Assembly (NCBI RefSeq): GCF_008330945.1
Contig: NZ_CP043489.1
Coordinates: 4,661,501 to 4,725,500, forward strand
From: Labrys sp. KNU-23
GTDB taxonomy: Bacteria > Pseudomonadota > Alphaproteobacteria > Rhizobiales > Labraceae
Length of the DNA stretch: 64,000 nt
Reading direction: 5' to 3'
Shown here piece after piece: positions 35,142 through 43,010 of this stretch (position 1 is the first letter of the stretch; each line of letters opens with the position of its first letter). The position numbers were made by a program, and so were the translations under genes. A model generated the notes under the pieces. It did no database searches. It was not told the origin of the DNA and worked only from the letters and a program-made list of their open reading frames with translations.

Positions 35142-35168
35142 AGGCCGGGCAGCAACGCTGACCGGCCT
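35142..35168 (+). terminator. Terminator-like hairpin after LysM gene
   Basis: AGGCCGG (35142-35148) pairs with CCGGCCT (35162-35168) around a 13-base loop, followed by TTTTCC. It ends the LysM gene unit. The remaining bases to 35411 hold no gene and probably carry the GntR promoter. Confidence 0.6.
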
Positions 35169-35411
35169 TTTCCTGTCACCGATGCGCCAATCGAGATTGC
35201 GTGTTAGACAAAGGCAGAGTCGGGCAAGAACGATGTTCCGCCGTCGAGTGATGGCAATGCGATCGCGCTTTTGCGATCCTGATCATTCAGGCAAAGCGGA
35301 TACAGGCGGAAATGCTGTTTGGCCTGATCTTGTTGTTATGGCGTGCTTTTGCAGCTCCTGGTGAGTCCCCCGAACCGCAGCGCGCCTTTGCCTGAAAATA
35401 TCTGGTGCCGC

Positions 35412-36230
35412 ATGTCTTCTTCTTTCTCATCCGACCAGAGTGCCGACCGCTCCGAACCGGCAGAAAGTGCCGAGGTCGAACGGCTGATCGACTATCTGCA
35501 GCGCAAGGGGCGTTTGGAGACCGAAAGCCCGACGGCGCTGTACCGGCGCCTGCAGGATGCCCTGCGGAGCGCCATATCGGAAGGCATCGTTCCGGCGGGG
35601 GCGATGATCCCGGGCGAACGCGAACTGGCCCAACGCCTCGATCTGTCGCGCGTGACCGTGCGCAATGCCATCAAGGGGCTGGTCGAGGAGCGGCTGCTGG
35701 TGCAGCGCCACGGCGCGAGAACCAGTGTGGCGTTGCGCCTGGAAAAGCCAATGACGGTATTCACCAGCTTTTCCGAGGACATGGAAGCGCGGGGCCGTGT
35801 GCCCAGCACGACCTGGCTACGCCGCGAGGTCGGCAGGGCCGACACGGCCGAAGCCATGGCGCTCGGCCTGTCGCCGGGCGCGGCGGTCTGCCGCCTGCAT
35901 CGGCTCCGGCTGGCGGATCGCGTGCCGATGGCGATCGAATATTCGGTGCTGCCGGCCGAGTTCCTGCCGAGCCCCGACCTGATCGAGGGGTCGCTCTATG
36001 TGACGCTCGACCGGCGTGGCTGTCAGCCGGTGCGCGCTCTCCAACGTGTCAGGGCCGACGTTGCGACCGCCCATGAGGCGCGCCTGCTCGAGATCGAAAC
36101 GGGTGCGCCCATCCTCGAAATGGAACGCCGCTGCTCACTCGAGAATGGCCGCGTGGTCGAATTGACCCGCAGCCGCTATCGCGGCGATGCCTATGATTTC
36201 ATGGTCGAACTGGCTCGTCGCGGCAGCTGA
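35412..36230 (+). CDS. GntR-family (HutC/UTRA) regulator of amino-sugar cluster
   Basis: A 272-residue protein; the ATG at 35412 is preferred to an upstream in-frame start because the extra residues look non-coding. Winged HTH at about 40-105: LYRRLQDALRSAISEGIVPAG, GERELAQRLDLSRVTVRNAI. The UTRA effector domain (about 125-265) has CRLHRLRLADRVPMAIEYSV and ends YRGDAYDFMVEL. UTRA regulators such as NagR/NagQ sense amino-sugar phosphates. It stands directly before nanE and nanK, so it likely controls this operon in response to N-acetylmannosamine-6-P or GlcNAc-6-P. Confidence 0.88.
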   Translation: MSSSFSSDQSADRSEPAESAEVERLIDYLQRKGRLETESPTALYRRLQDALRSAISEGIVPAGAMIPGERELAQRLDLSRVTVRNAIKGLVEERLLVQRHGARTSVALRLEKPMTVFTSFSEDMEARGRVPSTTWLRREVGRADTAEAMALGLSPGAAVCRLHRLRLADRVPMAIEYSVLPAEFLPSPDLIEGSLYVTLDRRGCQPVRALQRVRADVATAHEARLLEIETGAPILEMERRCSLENGRVVELTRSRYRGDAYDFMVELARRGS

Positions 36231-36247
36231 TCTATAAACGCTCTCGC

Positions 36248-36266
36248 AACTGGTATTAAACAGGTT
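36248..36266. promoter_or_regulatory. Possible GntR-family operator before nanE
   Basis: AACTGGTATTAAACAGGTT is an imperfect inverted repeat (AAC-TG ... CA-GTT) in an AT-richer stretch between the regulator and nanE. A second CTGGT/GACAG pair follows at 36272-36290. Binding by the GntR protein is a guess from position and symmetry. Confidence 0.4.
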
Positions 36267-36320
36267 GCATTCTGGTCCTATTGGTGACAGGCTCCCTCAT
36301 CAGCAAAAGAGGAGCATTGG

Positions 36321-37004
36321 GTGGCATCCGCAGTTGAACGAGCGTGCGACGGATTGATCGTGTCCTGCCAGCCGGTGATCGGCGGCGCCATGGATCGAAC
36401 CGAGATCGTCGTTGGCTTTGCGCTGGCCGCCGTGGCGGGCGGCGCCGCCGCCTTGCGCATCGAGGGGCTGGCCAATGTCAGGGCCGTACGCGCGGCTACC
36501 TCGCTGCCGGTCATCGGCCTGGTCAAGCGGGCAGAAGCAGGCACGCCCGTTTTCATCACGCCCTTGCTGCAGGACGTCGCCGATCTCGCGGAAGCCGGTG
36601 CCGACATTATCGCATTCGACGCCACACTGCGCTCGCGCCCCGTCCCTGTGCCGGCGATGATCGCGGCCATCCATGCCGCCGGACGTCAATCCATGGCCGA
36701 TTGCGCCGGTTTGGCGGATGCTGCCGCTGCCGCGGAAGCAGGGACCTCCGTGATCGGCACGACCCTGTCCGGCTATGTCGGTGGGCCGGTGCCAGAGGAT
36801 CCGGATATCGATCTCGTGCGCCAGGTCGCCACTCTCGGGCGGCCAGTCTTCGCCGAAGGGCGCTATCGCACGCTTGCGCAGGTGCAGGCTGCACGTCAGG
36901 CCGGCGCGGATGCCGTGGTGGTCGGGTCGGCCATCACCCGGCCCGAGCACATCACGAGTTGGTTCGTCGAGGCGGTGAAGTCGTCCTCCGCCCCATCCTC
37001 CTAG
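36321..37004 (+). CDS. nanE: N-acetylmannosamine-6-phosphate 2-epimerase
   Basis: A 227-residue TIM-barrel enzyme starting at GTG 36321 with GGAG 7 bases upstream. NanE hallmarks: LIVSCQPVIGGAMDRTEIV near the start (residues 11-29), LPVIGLVKRAEAGTPVFITP, GADIIAFDATLR (catalytic region with the conserved Lys and Asp) and GADAVVVGSAITRPEHIT. It converts ManNAc-6-P to GlcNAc-6-P in sialic-acid or ManNAc catabolism. It is followed by nanK after 8 bases, in one operon with an ABC importer. Confidence 0.93.
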   Translation: MASAVERACDGLIVSCQPVIGGAMDRTEIVVGFALAAVAGGAAALRIEGLANVRAVRAATSLPVIGLVKRAEAGTPVFITPLLQDVADLAEAGADIIAFDATLRSRPVPVPAMIAAIHAAGRQSMADCAGLADAAAAAEAGTSVIGTTLSGYVGGPVPEDPDIDLVRQVATLGRPVFAEGRYRTLAQVQAARQAGADAVVVGSAITRPEHITSWFVEAVKSSSAPSS

Positions 37005-37012
37005 GAACGCCC

Positions 37013-37867
37013 ATGCAGCGACGGCCTGTCCTTGCGATCGATATCGGCGGCACCAAGACGCTTTCGGCCTTGGTCGACGGTAACAGGGTGCTGGATCAGC
37101 GCCGTGTCGAAACCGCGCGTGCAGGTGGCCCGCAAGCCTGGCTGGATGCCGTCGTCGCGAGCATAGCCGATTGGGACGGGCGCTATGCTGCGGCCGGCAT
37201 CGCCGTCACCGGTCGGATTGCAGGAGGCCGCTGGTCGGCGCTGAACCCGGCCATCCTGCCGGTGCCGGATGGTTATCCGCTGGTGGAGGTTCTCAGCGAA
37301 CGCCTCGGCGTGCCCGTGACGGCCGTCAACGATGCCCAGGCCGCCGCCTGGGGCGAATATCGCTTCGGTGCCGGGCAAGGCACCGACATGGTGTTCATGA
37401 CGGTATCGACCGGCGTTGGCGGTGGTCTGGTCCTGGGCGGGCGCCTGCTGACCGGCCGCAACGGCCTGGCCGGGCATGTCGGCCAGATCCTGACCGATCT
37501 CATGGCAGGCGAGCAGCGATTGGAGGATGTCGCCGCCGGCTCTGCCCTGGCGCGATTGGCGGGCGGCAGCGGGCAGTGGCCCGACCCGCCGGCCCTGCTG
37601 GCGGCTGCGCGGGCCGGCGATGCTCGCGCCGAATCCCTGATCGACGGCGCGGTGCTCCCGCTGGTTCGTGCCGCGCGCTCCCTGCAGATGCTGGTCGATC
37701 CGGATTGCTTCATCATCGGCGGCGGTCTCGGTCTGGCCGAAGGTTTCCTTGACCGGCTGCACAGCCACGCCGCTGCGCTCCCTCCCCAATACCGTCCCGA
37801 ATTCCGCGCTGCCGCGCTCGGCGCCGAAGCGGGACTGATCGGCGTGGCCGATCTCGTCGACCCATAA
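37013..37867 (+). CDS. nanK: ROK-family kinase, N-acetylmannosamine kinase-like
   Basis: A 284-residue ROK protein. The phosphate-binding motif AIDIGGTKTLSALVDG lies at the N-terminus, the catalytic Asp in VTAVNDAQAAAWGE, and the MTVSTGVGGGLVLGGRLL block follows. The ROK zinc motif (H...C-x-C-G-x-x-G-C-x-E) is missing: after GLAGHVGQI the sequence runs TDLMAGEQRLEDVAAGSAL with no Cys. Position next to nanE argues for ManNAc kinase, giving ManNAc-6-P for the epimerase. The lost zinc site appears to be a real variant because the frame and length are normal. Confidence 0.85.
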   Translation: MQRRPVLAIDIGGTKTLSALVDGNRVLDQRRVETARAGGPQAWLDAVVASIADWDGRYAAAGIAVTGRIAGGRWSALNPAILPVPDGYPLVEVLSERLGVPVTAVNDAQAAAWGEYRFGAGQGTDMVFMTVSTGVGGGLVLGGRLLTGRNGLAGHVGQILTDLMAGEQRLEDVAAGSALARLAGGSGQWPDPPALLAAARAGDARAESLIDGAVLPLVRAARSLQMLVDPDCFIIGGGLGLAEGFLDRLHSHAAALPPQYRPEFRAAALGAEAGLIGVADLVDP

Positions 37868-37892
37868 CCAGAAAGCGCACCGGAGGTGGATC

Positions 37893-39236
37893 ATGTTTGA
37901 GCTGAAACGAGGCCGAAGGAACAGATGCAGGGCGCTGCTGGCCGGTCTGGCGCTGACGCTGGTGGGCAGTACCGGCGCCCTGGCCGAAGTCACCGTTCTC
38001 GGCTGGCCGGGGGGCCCGGAGGAGACGGCTCTGCGCGCGACGGCCAAAGCCTACAATGAACGCTCGGGGGTGGGCGAGGCCGACAAGGTCAAGCTGATCT
38101 TCTTCAACCGCGAAGGGTTCTGGGACAAGCTGCAGGCCGATCTTGCCGCGGGTTCGACCGAATTCGATCTCAATCTGGTCGCCACCTATTCGCTCGGCAA
38201 ATACGCACCCTTCATGCAGCCGGTGGACCTGCCGGCTGACAGCGCCAAGGTCTTCGGCGAGAAGGTGCTGAAGACCATGCAGTTCGACGGCAAGCAATAT
38301 GGTGTGCCGACGGACCTGTCCTTGCATTTCATGTATGTGCGCAAGGATTTGATGGACAAGCTCCTGGCCGATGACGGCTGGAAGAAGACCTACGGTGAGA
38401 TCGCCCAGAAATATCTCGGCAAGCCGCTGCAGCCGGTGAAGCCGGACGAGTGGACCTGGGACGACTATGCAGCCACCGCCCTGTTCTTCACCAAGAGCAT
38501 CAATCGGGCCAGCCCGACGCGCTACGGCACCGTGCTGCAGATGAAGAACCTTCTGTTCAACATGATGGTGTTCCAGACCATGGCGCGCTCCTACGGCGCC
38601 GATTGGCAGGACGCCACAGGCAAGATCACGGTGGACTCGCCCGCCTACCGCACCAGCCTGGAGCTCTACAAGAAGCTCTACGATGCCGGCGCCAGCCCCA
38701 AGGATTCGCTCTCCTACGAATATGCCGAGGCCAATGCCGCCTTCGGGGCCGGGCAGGTCGCCACCATGCTGCAATGGAATGCCGCGGCGGCCGATCTCGA
38801 CAATCCGGCCAAGAATGCCGTGGTGGCGGGCAAGATCGACACGCTGGCTCCGCCCAAGGGACCGGAGGGACGCACCACCCATATTCACGGCCTCGGCTTC
38901 GGCCTCAACAAGGCTTCGACCCATAAGGAGGGAGCCGTCAAGTTCCTGAACTGGCTCGCGGGAGCCGAGGCGATGAAGATCTATGCCGAGGCGGGCGGTT
39001 CGCCGGCACTCGACAACAGTCTCACTGCCGCGCTGCCGAAACGGCCGGATCTCGCCAAGATCGGCGACTTCGCCGGCCAATATGGTTTCGTGATGACGGG
39101 CGGCACCTCGGCTGGCGCCCTGCAGGTCTATGAGACCCAGGCCAAGAACTTCACCGGCTATTGGGCCGGACAGACCGATCTTGATGCGGCACTGAAGGAA
39201 ACAGCTGCCAAGATGCAGGAATTGTTGAAGAAATAA
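37893..39236 (+). CDS. ABC transporter binding protein of the amino-sugar (nan) cluster
   Basis: A 447-residue family-1 extracellular solute-binding protein. The start follows CGGAGG, and the signal peptide ALLAGLALTLVGSTGALA is cleaved before EVTVLGWPGG. Typical features are a SLGKYAPFMQPVDL hinge region, GVPTDLSLHFMYVRKDLMDK and AATMLQWN-like VATMLQWNAAAADL. Size and context fit the binding protein of a MalFG-type (CUT1) importer whose two permeases follow. The ligand is probably N-acetylmannosamine, a sialic acid or another amino sugar, because nanE and nanK are in the same operon; this is inferred. Confidence 0.85.
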   Translation: MFELKRGRRNRCRALLAGLALTLVGSTGALAEVTVLGWPGGPEETALRATAKAYNERSGVGEADKVKLIFFNREGFWDKLQADLAAGSTEFDLNLVATYSLGKYAPFMQPVDLPADSAKVFGEKVLKTMQFDGKQYGVPTDLSLHFMYVRKDLMDKLLADDGWKKTYGEIAQKYLGKPLQPVKPDEWTWDDYAATALFFTKSINRASPTRYGTVLQMKNLLFNMMVFQTMARSYGADWQDATGKITVDSPAYRTSLELYKKLYDAGASPKDSLSYEYAEANAAFGAGQVATMLQWNAAAADLDNPAKNAVVAGKIDTLAPPKGPEGRTTHIHGLGFGLNKASTHKEGAVKFLNWLAGAEAMKIYAEAGGSPALDNSLTAALPKRPDLAKIGDFAGQYGFVMTGGTSAGALQVYETQAKNFTGYWAGQTDLDAALKETAAKMQELLKK

Positions 39237-39392
39237 TCGATTGTCCAGTAGCGGGGCGATGGCTTCGGCCGTCGTTCCGCATGAGGAAACCATGCGGGTG
39301 GGGCAAGGCGGCCGCAACAGGCGGAGCAGCATTTGCATGCCGCCTGCTGTCGCGGCCGCCCTGTCGAGCGGCTCCTTCCCGGAGACAGCCTG

Positions 39393-40271
39393 ATGGCGCT
39401 TGCCAAGAGCAAGACAAGCTATAGCAAGACACCCTATCTGCTCATCGCTCCGATGACCGGATTCCTGATCTTTCTGGTGGCGCTGCCGCTTTGCATCGAC
39501 ATCGTCTACGCGCTCTCGAAAGTGACCTTCGAGACCCTGCGCAGCCCGAGCCTGCAGGGCTTTGGTAATTTCCTCACCGTGCTCCAGGACGGCGCGTTCT
39601 GGAAGGCCATGGGCTTTTCCTTGAAGTTCGCCGTGGCCGCCTCGATTGCACAGATCCTGCTCGGCCTGTTCCTCGCCATCTTTCTCAGCCCGTTATTGGC
39701 CAGGCGCCCCTGGCTGATGGCCGTCCTGATGCTGCCGATGATGCTGGCTCCAGCCCTGGTCGGCCTGATGTATCGCCTGGTGCTGCAGGAGTTCGTCGGG
39801 GTGATCCCCTATTATTTCCTGCTGTTCACCGGCGACAGCCCGGCTTTCCTGAGCCCGGACAACGCCTTCGCCACGCTCGTGACCATCGAGGTGCTGCAGT
39901 GGACACCCTTTGCCCTGCTGATCCTCTATTCGGCCTATCAGGCGATCCCCCTCGAGATCAGGGAGGCGGCCGCCATCGACGGCGCCGGCTATTTCCGCCG
40001 GCTGCGCTGGATCGACCTGCCCTATATGGCGCCGACCATCGCCATCACCTTTTTCTTCCGCTTCATCGACAGTTTCCGGGTGTTCGACAATGTCTATGTG
40101 CTCACCGGTAGCGGTTCGGGCGGCAGTACGACCACCATCAGCATCTACATCTACGAAGCCTTCTTCCGCGGTAGCAATATCGGGGTTGCCGTCGCCGCCT
40201 CCCTCATCCTGCTCGTGATGTCCTATGTCGTGGTGGCGGGGTTGATGAAACTGGCGAGGCGCCGCGCATGA
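39393..40271 (+). CDS. ABC transporter permease of the amino-sugar cluster (MalF type)
   Basis: A 292-residue inner-membrane protein. The ATG at 39393 follows CGGAGACAGCCTG. Six helices start YLLIAPMTGFLIFLVALPL, with the EAA loop REAAAIDGAGYFRRLRWIDL. It overlaps the next permease by 4 bases (ATGA). The 156-base spacer before it follows the binding-protein gene and probably lowers permease expression relative to it. Confidence 0.9.
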   Translation: MALAKSKTSYSKTPYLLIAPMTGFLIFLVALPLCIDIVYALSKVTFETLRSPSLQGFGNFLTVLQDGAFWKAMGFSLKFAVAASIAQILLGLFLAIFLSPLLARRPWLMAVLMLPMMLAPALVGLMYRLVLQEFVGVIPYYFLLFTGDSPAFLSPDNAFATLVTIEVLQWTPFALLILYSAYQAIPLEIREAAAIDGAGYFRRLRWIDLPYMAPTIAITFFFRFIDSFRVFDNVYVLTGSGSGGSTTTISIYIYEAFFRGSNIGVAVAASLILLVMSYVVVAGLMKLARRRA

Positions 40272-41098
40272 CACGGCTACTCACCATCCTGCGCTGGATC
40301 GTCTTTCTCGCCGCGGCTTTCGCGCTGAATTTTCCGCTGATTGCCACCCTGGTCGCCGCGTTCAAGAGTGAAGTGGAAATCGCCGAGAACCCGTCCCTGC
40401 TGATCGAGGCGCCGACGCTTGAGAATTTCGCCAAGGTGCTGGAGATCTCCGACCGCTTCGACATCGCCCACTATCTCGTCAACAGCCTGATTGCCGCTTC
40501 GCTGGGCTCCTTGTTCGCGATCGTGCTCAGTTTTCCGGCTGCCTACGCCATCGTGCGCCATGGCGTCGGCCAGCGCTGGCTGCTGCCCGGGGTAACCAAT
40601 CTGCGCGCCATTCCGCTGATCATCTTCTCTATTCCGATCTATTTGATCTATCAGCGTCTTTCGCTGCTCGACACCCGTTTCGGCCTCGCTTTGATCCTCT
40701 GCCTGGTCAACCTGCCCCTGGTGCTGGTGTTGATCGCCAATGCCATCAGAGACGTGCCGATCGAGATCGAGGAGGCGGCGCTGGTCGATGGTGCCAGCAC
40801 CTTTTATGTACTGTGGCGGGTGGTGCTGCCCTTGACCGCGCCGGCGATCGCCTCATCGTCGATCCTCGCCTTCATCTATGCCTGGAACGAATTCCTTTTC
40901 GGCCTGATGCTGACGACGCAGAGTGCCGTGCCGATCACGGTCGGCGCCTCGTTCTTCTTCGCGGCGAGCGGGGGCGGGGTGCAATGGGGCACGGCGGCGG
41001 CGGTGATGATTCTCTCCGTGCTGCCGCCCTTGCTGCTCAGCCTGCTGGCCTACCGCTATATCGGCCGCTCCCTGACGGCCGGCGCGGTCAAGGGCTAA
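40268..41098 (+). CDS. ABC transporter permease of the amino-sugar cluster (MalG type)
   Basis: A 276-residue partner permease with EAA loop EEAALVDGASTFYVLWRVVL and the MalG-type tail GRSLTAGAVKG. Its stop codon overlaps the stop of the convergent RpiR-family gene by 4 bases. No ATPase gene follows, so the importer must borrow one, for example the MalK-class ThuK in this window or one elsewhere. Confidence 0.9.
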   Translation: MTRLLTILRWIVFLAAAFALNFPLIATLVAAFKSEVEIAENPSLLIEAPTLENFAKVLEISDRFDIAHYLVNSLIAASLGSLFAIVLSFPAAYAIVRHGVGQRWLLPGVTNLRAIPLIIFSIPIYLIYQRLSLLDTRFGLALILCLVNLPLVLVLIANAIRDVPIEIEEAALVDGASTFYVLWRVVLPLTAPAIASSSILAFIYAWNEFLFGLMLTTQSAVPITVGASFFFAASGGGVQWGTAAAVMILSVLPPLLLSLLAYRYIGRSLTAGAVKG

Positions 41099-41973
41099 AC
41101 CGGGCGCTGGCTGTTCTTGCGCAGGATCTCGAGAGCCTCCATGCGAGCCTTGGAAAGGTCCCACAGCGTCTTGGTGGCGGCGGCCATCAGGGCCTCGATG
41201 ATCGCTAGGATCGCAGCGTTGGAGTCCCAGTTCGACGGCACCCCCGTACGCGCCGAAATGACATGGCGGGCAAAGCGGGCGATCGGCGACAGCCACTGGT
41301 CGGTGAACAGGATGATGGTGGCGCCACGCTCGGTGGCCTCTTGAGCCAGCAGAACGACATCGTCCTGATAGCGCCGGATATCGAAGACGATGAGGACGTC
41401 GCGCTTGCCGAAATCGATGACCTGGTCGCGCCAGGTCGCCGCCTGCCCCTCCACCAGCGTGACGTCGGGACGAATGACCCTGAGATGGCGCACGGTATAG
41501 AGCGCCACGGCCTCGGTGAGGCGTCCGCCGACGATATGCAGCCGACGTTTCGTATCGGTGATGATGCCGAGAATCGCCTCGAACTCGGCTGGCGCAACCG
41601 ACTCGAAGCTGTGGGTGATGTTGGCGACGACGGCAGCGGCAAAGGCGGAGAGGGGCGTCGAGTTTGCCTGTTCCGGTGCCTGTTTCATCAGCGGCGACTG
41701 CAGCTGCGCCTCCAGCTCGTCCTTGAGATGACGCTGGAAATCGGCATAGGCCCCGAAGCCGAGCCGGGCGATGAAGCGCAGGATCGAGGGGGCCGAAATA
41801 CCGGCGCGCGAGGCAAATTGCGCAACGGTTTCAAGGCCGGCGAACGGATAGTTCGACAGGAGGACATGGGCGGCGCGCCGCTCGGTAGGGGTCAGCGAAC
41901 CGAGCCTGCCGCGGATGGTCGTCGCCAAGGTCTCATCGCTTGCCGTGGCCGCCGCGTCCGGGCTTTTGGTCAT
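41095..41973 (-). CDS. RpiR-family transcriptional regulator
   Basis: A 292-residue protein. The ATG at 41973 has GGGAG 9 bases upstream; a longer frame has no such site. The N-terminal HTH_6 domain (about 15-90) has LTPTERRAAHVLLSNYPF and FASRAGISAPSILRFIARLG. The C-terminal SIS domain (about 130-265) has LHIVGGRLTEAVALYTVRHL and FGKRDVLIVFDIRRYQDDV. RpiR proteins sense phosphosugars or other small molecules. It is convergent with the amino-sugar importer but divergent from the amidohydrolase gene at 42093. It may therefore govern the amino-alcohol-type set, as RpiR proteins near amine catabolism genes do. Confidence 0.88.
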   Translation of the reverse strand: MTKSPDAAATASDETLATTIRGRLGSLTPTERRAAHVLLSNYPFAGLETVAQFASRAGISAPSILRFIARLGFGAYADFQRHLKDELEAQLQSPLMKQAPEQANSTPLSAFAAAVVANITHSFESVAPAEFEAILGIITDTKRRLHIVGGRLTEAVALYTVRHLRVIRPDVTLVEGQAATWRDQVIDFGKRDVLIVFDIRRYQDDVVLLAQEATERGATIILFTDQWLSPIARFARHVISARTGVPSNWDSNAAILAIIEALMAAATKTLWDLSKARMEALEILRKNSQRPV

Positions 41974-42092
41974 CAGGCGACTCCCTCTGGAAAAGCGAGA
42001 GTGGAAGGTGGACACAATTTTCACAATTGACAAGTCGGCTACGGCTGTACTCAAAATAACACTCAATAGAAAAACAAGCTCGGACGTAATGA
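41974..42092. promoter_or_regulatory. Divergent promoter region, rpiR-type gene / amidohydrolase
   Basis: The 119-base AT-rich spacer contains TTGACA (42027-42032) in the rightward direction; the -10 is weak (TCAAAAT-like near 42051). No clear operator palindrome was found. Confidence 0.4.
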
Positions 42093-42896
42093 ATGTTAGA
42101 ATCGCTCACCGAGAGAGCCGCCGGAGGAACCTCGGATGGGGAAACCCAGCCCGAAACCGCCATCCTGGACAATGGTCGGGGTATGGGGGCTCACGTCCTC
42201 GTCTGTGAGCACGCATCCAACTTCGTTCCTGCGCGATATGGCCAGCTCGGTCTGTCCGATGCCGACCTCCAGCGGCATATTGCCTGGGATCCCGGCGCTC
42301 TTGGCGTGGCTCGTGTGATGGCGCGAGAGCTCGATGCGCCGCTGGTGTCCTGTGCCGTCAGCCGCCTCGTGATCGATTGCAACCGCGATCCCTCGGTTTT
42401 CGATGCCATTACCCTGAAGAGCGAGGACACGGTCATTCCAGGCAATGCGGATCTCAGCGAGGTCGAGCGCGCGCGACGGGTCAGCGAGGTCTACGAGCCC
42501 TTCCACGCCGGGGTTGCCGCCGCAGTGACGGCCAAGCGATTGGCCGGGCCGGCGGCCGTCATCGGCATTCACAGCTTCACGCCGGTCTATAACGGCACCC
42601 GGCGCCCCTGGCATGTCGGCATTCTCTTCGACCGCGACGAGAGCCTGTCCGCGCCGATGGTCGCCGCTCTGCGCGAAGATTCGAGCCTGGTGGTCGGGGT
42701 CAACGAGCCCTACAGCCCGGGAGACCGTGTCTACCACACGCTCGATCGCCATGGTCAGAGCCAGGGCCTTCCCAGCGTGATGATCGAAATCCGCAACGAT
42801 CTTCTGGCAACGCCGAATCAGCAGGAAGAATGGGGCACGAAACTTGCTAGCATCCTGAAGCGGATCGGCCTGCCGGAAGACGATTCGCCAAAATGA
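42093..42896 (+). CDS. N-formylglutamate amidohydrolase-family protein
   Basis: A 267-residue zinc-hydrolase-like protein. Family motifs: HVLVCEHASNFVP, SRLVIDCNRDPS, AAVIGIHSFTPVYNG and LPSVMIEIRNDL. The family cleaves formyl or other amides of glutamate. Here it is the first gene of a set with a GS-like ligase, so it may hydrolyse a gamma-glutamyl amide instead. The first 30 residues have no family match, and an internal ATG at 42183 (MGAHVLVCEH) is an alternative start. Neither start has a strong ribosome-binding site. Confidence 0.85.
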   Translation: MLESLTERAAGGTSDGETQPETAILDNGRGMGAHVLVCEHASNFVPARYGQLGLSDADLQRHIAWDPGALGVARVMARELDAPLVSCAVSRLVIDCNRDPSVFDAITLKSEDTVIPGNADLSEVERARRVSEVYEPFHAGVAAAVTAKRLAGPAAVIGIHSFTPVYNGTRRPWHVGILFDRDESLSAPMVAALREDSSLVVGVNEPYSPGDRVYHTLDRHGQSQGLPSVMIEIRNDLLATPNQQEEWGTKLASILKRIGLPEDDSPK

Positions 42897-42944
42897 GAGA
42901 GCCGGAGCGACCGGCCGGAAACGATAGCTGCGTGAAAGGCAATA

Positions 42945-42974
42945 TCCATCGGTCCAATGTCCATCGGTCCCATG
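42945..42974 (+). repeat. Two tandem 15-bp repeats before APC permease gene
   Basis: TCCATCGGTCCAATG (42945-42959) and TCCATCGGTCCCATG (42960-42974) differ by one base. A degenerate third unit (TCGACCGATCC) follows. They sit 37-66 bases before the permease start. Confidence 0.65.
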
Positions 42975-43010
42975 TCGACCGATCCTGGACCATAAGTCGG
43001 GGGACTTTCT

